Origin: Vitis vinifera | Taxonomy: Eukaryota; Streptophyta; Magnoliopsida; Vitales; Vitaceae | Direction of reading: 5' to 3' | NCBI RefSeq assembly: GCF_030704535.1 | Contig: NC_081823.1 | Span: 8,645,001 to 8,709,000 of the forward strand | Length of the DNA: 64,000 nucleotides | Shown here: one piece after another, positions 58,901 through 64,000 of the stretch | Layout of the letters: every line of letters starts with the position of its first letter | Numbering within the stretch: the stretch's first letter is position 1 | Position numbers and translations under genes: made by a program | The notes under the pieces: generated by a model | The model's input: the letters and a program-made list of their open reading frames with translations, nothing else | Told to the model about the DNA's origin: nothing | The model's database searches: none

Positions 58901-61900
58901 AGGTTTCTTATGTTTGATAAATTGAGATTATGAGATTTCCCTTCTATTTGCTTGTTATGCTAACCTAATCTTGTTTTTCATTTTTTGCATTGATAGATTG
59001 AACGACTTGCTGTGATGCTACGGAAGGTTTGGGCTTAAATAACTAGCTGATGTGTCAGAGGGTGTATACATATATTTTTTTCTAAGATCTTTGATTCATT
59101 TTTTACTAATGTTCTCAAGTTTTTTTCCCCTTCTTTTTCTTCTGTATGTTTGTCATGCAGAGTAAGCACCTAGTGGTGTTCACAGGTGCTGGAATATCAA
59201 CTTCTTGTGGTATACCTGATTTTCGAGGTCCAAAGGGTATTTGGACACTTCAGGTAAAAATTGTGAATTTTATTGGTTTTGGGGAATTTATTGAGTGCTT
59301 TTGTCTTTTCTATCCCATGTGTTTGATAATGATTGCTGCAATCCTCCCATATTTTCTATTTAATATGTCTAAGCTAGACCAGATAATGAGTGTCTAATAG
59401 TGCTTTCATTGTCTTTAAGATCTATAGTGGAATTTGGTACTCTCAATCATCCAATGACTCATTTTTTCTTGGACTAACGTCCATAATTATTGACTATCCA
59501 AATTAATTATGGGTGTTTGTAAACAACTTCAGAGAATTCTTTTGTGCAATGTGCCTCTTTTAAGCGTGTTGTCGACTTTTTACCTTGTCTAGACCGAGGT
59601 GACTAAGGTTAACCCTAATGAAATTGAGACAATTTTCCTGGAAATTACTGCGATAAAAAAGTAATAACACCTGCTTTCTTGGAGAATTTATTCAGATAAT
59701 TCTTAAAAGGAAAGGAAAGGGCTCGCAGAAAAGGTGAAAAGTATATGTCAACTAGCAAAAACTTATGTCCTCTGGCTGTATATTATAACCTTCAATTTTT
59801 TAATTCATCCAAAATGCAATTGAAAATCGTTCTTTTCTGAAATGGCTTCAATCTGAAGCAACAAGGATGTAAACAGTTATGCTATTGCTCAGCATGAATC
59901 AGAGGTCTCTAAAATGATGATAAAAAATAAGTGTGATATAATTATGGACACTGACATGATATTTAGTGTCAGACAGAGTTTAAAATTTCCAATTTTTCTT
60001 TTGGAATGGTGGTCCTTGAAGTTGCTTCATTATATAATGAGGACAATATCAGTAGGCTTTGGTATCCAACAGACACAAGAGGGCTGGTCATCATGACCTC
60101 AAAGCAACTGTAATGTTAAGAAACTGCAAAAACACTGGCTGTTTAGTTGCTTGTCTACCCCTTTATGCAGTTAATTGAATGCAGCCTGATATTTTTATCA
60201 ATTTTAAAGGTGTTAATGCAGAAGTTTGGCATCTTTGCATGGCTTCTATTGGAAACAAGAAAATTAAACACACCTGCATTAGATGGTTCTTTTGATTCAA
60301 ATTTATTGAGTTGCAGCGTGAAGGCAAAGCCTTGCCACAAGCATCACTGCCATTTCATCGTGCAATGCCAAGCATGACTCATATGGCTTTGGTTGAACTA
60401 GAGAAAGCTGGTATCCTAAAGTTTGTCATTAGTCAGGTATATCTGCTTTATCTCATTCTATAGCAATATGCAATATGTTTTCTCCTTTTGAAAAACTTAC
60501 ACTTCAAGATGGTCAATGATTCTTTTTGAAGTTTCCTGTTTCTATATTGCTTGAAAGCCTGTCCTTTAGAAGGGATATTTTTGTTTTGATAATTCTACTA
60601 GTGTGATCAGTTGGGGATAGGGTATTTATGCTGGCGTGGTAGCTAAAATAAACCTGTGATAATGGGCTATCAGCAGCTTCATAATAATATTGCTTTTTGC
60701 TCAAATCAATTTATATAGTCAAAGTTCCAGTATCTTGCCACTGTTTGCTCAAGGTCCAGTTGGAAAATTTCAATAGTGCTGCAGATTTTAGTTTCTATCT
60801 AAACTAATTGAATTGAGTTTTAGCTGGGTTGGAAGCTGTTCACATTTCCTTTTGCAATCATTCTATCCCCTAAAAGTTGCAAAATGTCATTAGAAATTGC
60901 ATTATGGGAATAAAAATATGTTTTTTTTTGCTTGCATTCCTTTAATTACGTCATCTTATAGATGCTTGAATTTCTGATTTGATTTCTTATTGGCCATTGC
61001 TTTTTAAATGCTAGAATATTGATGGCCTCCATCTTCGTTCTGGAATACCAAGGGATAAGCTTGCTGAATTGCATGGGAACTCCTTCATGGAAATTTGTTC
61101 TTCCTGTGGAATTGAGTATGATTTTAATCTTTATCTGCATCTGGTATTCTTGTATAGTGTCCTACCAATATTGTGCTTAAGTGGATATCTTGCTTTTATA
61201 GTGTGGTCACTTGTTAATATACATATTATTCTTCATTGAGTCAAGCTTTTGTCTTCCAGATTTCAAAGTTTAATATTTTATGCACTGAACTTGTGAAGGT
61301 ACTTGCGGGATTTTGAGGTGGAAACTATTGGATTGAAGGAGACATCACGACGTTGTTCCAATGTAGACTGTGGAGCGAAACTCAGGGATACAGTTCTTGA
61401 CTGGGAGGTACTAGTTTCTTGTTTTTCGTGGTTGCACTATAGTTGTGGTTCAGGAAGTAGCAGCTGAGGTTGGAAATCATTTTTTTTTTAATTATTGTAT
61501 TTTATCTTATTTTATTTTTATCCCAAGTGGGCAAACCAATTAATGCTTTAACTCAAAGCAATTAATCAGAAGACCTTGTTATTTGACCGTAATCACTTGA
61601 TAAGTACAAGACAAAAGTCAGAGAGAATTCTTGTGGAAAATGCCTAGAGAGATCAGTAACTTCCCTTCTTGCTTGATGGGACATGGGTGCCTTGAAATGA
61701 ATGACCGGATGAGCTTGGTCTCTCCTTTGTGATTCTTTGTTGTTGTGTCTCATATATAAGCTGAGAAGTGGTTAAATTGTGTCCATCCCTGGTAAAGAGA
61801 TTCATCACATGTGAATTTTTTAAGTTGAAGAAGACAACTTATTATTAAATGGTATGTGCAGTAAATATTTAGCAGTTTTAGTTCATAGAGTAGATTCCAG

Positions 61901-63439
61901 GTGCAATCTTTATCCGGCCAACCTTTAATAAATAGGAATGGCATTGGGGTGGGCATTTTGGGCAGCCAGCCCCAGCATACCCCTAATGGGATGGATTTGG
62001 GAGACAGAACAAGTGGGGAATGGGTTGGGTTTGGGTAATTTTTTAAAACCCAAAGCGGGTATGGTGCCTTATTTCCCCATCCTAGCCCATTCTGTATAAA
62101 GGTGTAATCTACTTTTATATCCTTTGTCATTCATACATATTTGTCATTACACAAATTCCCCAATTTTCCAAACCCTAAGTCTCCAACCTTTCCTACCTTC
62201 TCTTTTTCTCTCCTCACCATCTTCTTCTTCTTGTTGCTTTGCTCCTTCTGCCTCACTCCTGCTGCCAACATTGCCTACTGGGGGAAACCTGGTACTCCCC
62301 TTGGTCAGGGAGTCTCTGCAACTCATCTTCACCTATAAAAACCAAGGACCCAAAACCCTTCATCAACGAAACAGTCACTTGCTCAAGCCTCTTCTTCACC
62401 ACTCAAAACTCTGAATCTGTGATATGTCTTCTTTGTTGGTTGATTTGGAAAATAAGAAAGAAAAGTTTTAATTTTTTTGTACAGATCTGTTCTTTTAAAG
62501 ATCAATTCCAACTTTAACTTAGGTTTACAAATAGAAATTTTCTTTTTTGCATACTCATCAACCAAACAAACTGTTTGGGTATTGGCTGTTTTTTTTATTT
62601 TATTTTATTTTTCAATTCAAATAAAGGGTAATGCATCAAATCCTAAAATATTTTTTAATCTTGATACCATATCCATTTTTTCATTGCCCTCCTTTTTTTC
62701 TTGTTCACTGAAATAGAAATAGGTCAGGACAACGTGGGGAATGGGGATCTACTCTTCTCATGCAGGTGGGGATGGGGTTCATGAAGGTATCTTGATATGG
62801 GTTTGAGGTGGAACTGCATTTCTGCTCCTCTCCACTGGAGCAGGGAAAAGGGGATGTGGGGATAGGATCAGTCCCATACCCACCCTGTTGCTCCCTAGTA
62901 GTAATGATCTGAACACAGAAATGTCTTACTGAAGAATGTCTTTGATAAACTCTGGGTAGCTTTGAAACTTTTCTGGATTTTGTCAACTGTTTAGATGGGG
63001 ATCAAATTGTTGCTAGTTGCTTAGGCACTGATTGTATACCTCCTGTTATACCTCCTCAGGTGCTTCTAGATAATATCATTATTGCCTAAAAGAAATACAC
63101 TCTGGGTACTTCATTAACAGTACAATAATTGTTTTGTACTCATACAGGGTGCTGAGTCACAGTATTTGATCTATCTACAAAACCATTGTGGAACCCCTTA
63201 AAATAATTAACTTTGTGATCTGATCCACAGCATTCAATTATTAATCTGAAAAAACTAAGTGAAAAATTGGATGTTGGCTAATGGCTGGGCTGGAATGTTA
63301 ATTTTATTGGAGCACATATTCCTGATACTCTCTCTCTCTCTCTCTCTCTCTCTGGACAGGATGCGTTGCCTCCAAAGGAGATGAATCCAGCAGAGAAGCA
63401 CTGCAGAATGGCTGATGTTGTATTATGCCTTGGGACAAG
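52915..63439 (+). CDS. SRT1: SIRT6-like NAD-dependent deacetylase SRT1 (3' end beyond window)
   Basis: Class IV nuclear sirtuin that removes acetyl groups from histone H3 using NAD+. Seven exons join in phase: 52915-53013, 58997-59026, 59161-59253, 60317-60436, 61015-61115, 61299-61407 and 63360-63439. They give the first 210 residues. It starts [20 protein letters not shown], the plant SRT1 opening. NAD-binding motifs are GAGIST (residues 52-57) and [14 protein letters not shown] (115-120) and catalytic His134 in ELHG follow. The zinc-binding cysteines are Cys142, 145, 167 and 172. The last visible exon ends LCLGT before a split Ser codon. All junctions are GT/AG, with no damage. The rest of the fold and the plant C-terminal extension lie beyond 64000, since no further exon was found from 63440 on. 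Intron 1 is about 6 kb and packed with repeats. Confidence 0.95.
53080..53910 (+). repeat. Degenerate tandem repeat, three ~300-bp units
   Basis: The anchor 'gagttacttaggttttgtgc' at 53141 recurs in diverged form at 53460 and 53750. Each is followed by 'ttgag.gttggagaaagtg'-like sequence, 'gtgagacctag' (first two copies), 'gggatctgat.tttgggt' and 'tgaatttcatttg'. Spacings are about 319 and 290 bases. The array starts immediately after exon 1 of SRT1. Confidence 0.75.
53911..55312. other. SRT1 intron 1, middle part
   Basis: Intronic DNA without ORFs. Around 54580-54720 and 55125-55215, two related segments ('gcacaccaagttacatagtg' / 'gagtacacaggacatatgca', each after an 'aaaatat' stretch) look like pieces of one repeat family, possibly LINE-derived. 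I cannot place them firmly. Confidence 0.35.
55313..55990 (+). mobile_element. Copia RNase H and 3' LTR fragment
   Basis: The plus strand reads the end of a Copia pol: [56 protein letters not shown] and [19 protein letters not shown], then [20 protein letters not shown], interrupted by stops. After [12 protein letters not shown] a stop follows, then 'tgttgaaaatatgcaggctg' at about 55766, which looks like an LTR start. The right edge is unclear. It is an inactive remnant in SRT1 intron 1, in the same direction as the gene. Confidence 0.8.
56991..58233 (+). mobile_element. 5'-truncated LINE (L1-type) with poly-A
   Basis: Decayed non-LTR element in SRT1 intron 1. It begins within RT ([20 protein letters not shown]) and has an internal deletion near 57130. 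It continues through RFVVG/WKDLWWG-like sequence and LSSSGLF to the zinc-knuckle end of RT ([36 protein letters not shown]). Last comes [20 protein letters not shown]. It finishes in a 15-base A run (58219-58233). Flanks match as a target duplication: GCATTAATGGTG (56979-56990) and GCATTAACAGTG (58234-58245). Confidence 0.85.
61450..63359. other. SRT1 intron 6 with unclassified insert
   Basis: Within this 1.95-kb intron, about 61930-62900 differs in composition. G-rich 'ggggtgggcattttgggcag' and 'gggttgggtttgggtaattt' segments lie on the left, 'ggggatggggttcatgaagg' and 'gggatgtggggataggatca' on the right. Between them is a CT-rich stretch with a hydrophobic open frame (62141-62338). This may be a transposon carrying a gene fragment. 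Clear termini were not found. Confidence 0.3.
63329..63353 (+). repeat. (CT)n microsatellite in a splice-acceptor tract
   Basis: About twelve CT repeats directly before the acceptor 'tctggacag' of SRT1 exon 7. They form its polypyrimidine tract. Confidence 0.95.
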
Positions 63440-64000
63440 GTAGTTGCATGGGCTATTTATTTAACACCATAGCATGTCTGTTGTTCCTTTAATGCAGTTT
63501 TCTTTTTTTTTTAAGACCTTATTTATCTGTCACTCTTTAAGTCGAGCCATGGAATTTTTAGCAATTACTTATTAATATAACCACCCATTATATTGATAAT
63601 GATGCATGATTCATCCAATGGCATGGATAAAATCCTTTTCCTTGTGCTCATTTTCTGTTAAAAAACGAACTGGAGCTCATAGTTTGAAACTTAAAATATA
63701 TTTTAGTCCAGTTCACTATTATCTGAATCATATTTTGGGAACCAGTTTTGCCCTTTAAGCTTGGCTCAAGTGACAAGGGGTTGGAGTGGGGATATGGGAG
63801 GTTCTAGGTATGAGTCATGTAAAGGACAAAAAAAAGTGATCAATGAATACACACACACACCGAGTAGGCTTGTTAATTAGTCTCAACATATAATAAATAC
63901 ATATTTTTCTTATTGGCATCCCTATATAGTTCTCCTTGGATGAAATGGTCCCAGAAAGCATGCACTTACCTCTCTAGTCAAGGCTTGAGAAAAAGTCTCA
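63440..64000. other. Start of SRT1 intron 7, possible SINE
   Basis: Intron sequence to the window end; no further exon was seen. Around 63763-63840, 'ggctcaagtgacaagg' and 'ggttctaggtatgagtc' resemble the A and B boxes of a tRNA-derived SINE, followed by an A-rich stretch. An AC run lies at about 63850-63861. Confidence 0.35.

Overview
This is nuclear DNA of a flowering plant. Its genes carry many short exons with GT/AG introns in AT-rich DNA, between nested LTR retrotransposons, MITEs and long AT/poly-T tracts. The retroelement sequences resemble those I associate with grapevine (Vitis), so a Vitis-like woody eudicot is my best guess, but the sequence alone does not prove it. There are no operons, CRISPR arrays or prokaryotic features.

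Gene-bearing left half (1-25 kb). A four-exon pectate lyase lies on the minus strand (943-2756). An intronless Tic20-type chloroplast import subunit is on the plus strand (6364-6990). An intronless, GC-rich fasciclin-like arabinogalactan protein is on the plus strand (12980-14197). A small secreted proline-rich repeat protein is on the minus strand (15891-16412). A complete eight-exon Nudix hydrolase is on the minus strand (17201-24014); its last intron holds a degraded chromovirus (Gypsy) and an Athila-like fragment. Three of these five genes act at the cell wall or cell surface (pectate lyase, FLA, proline-rich protein), but nothing shows shared regulation.

Transposon-rich middle (25-52.9 kb). 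After a MITE-rich, AT-rich desert comes a nested retroelement complex, all of it broken. A Copia element on the minus strand has its 5' LTR at 43301-44516, a tRNA-iMet-type primer site, and gag, protease, integrase and part of RT. It is split by a Gypsy-type solo LTR (38394-41762) and by a solo LTR of its own LTR family (36049-37261) flanked by a 5-bp target duplication. Its RT runs directly into an unrelated 'plant transposon protein' pseudogene and a 3' LTR (30222-32486), which looks like a recombinant element. That 3' LTR contains a Mutator-like element carrying what looks like the first exon of a threonyl-tRNA synthetase gene. The 5' LTR in turn sits inside the integrase of an older Copia element (44.5-47.6 kb).

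Right end (52.9-64 kb). Seven exons of a SIRT6-like sirtuin (plant SRT1) are on the plus strand. The gene runs off the window; its C-terminal part is not visible. Its 6-kb first intron contains a threefold degenerate tandem repeat, a Copia RNase H/LTR remnant and a 5'-truncated LINE.

I found no convincing new biological system. The items most worth a second look are the captured ThrRS exon, the chimeric retroelement, two independent LTR insertions at the same integrase motif, the repeats in the sirtuin intron, and an overlapping upstream ORF on the Nudix gene.
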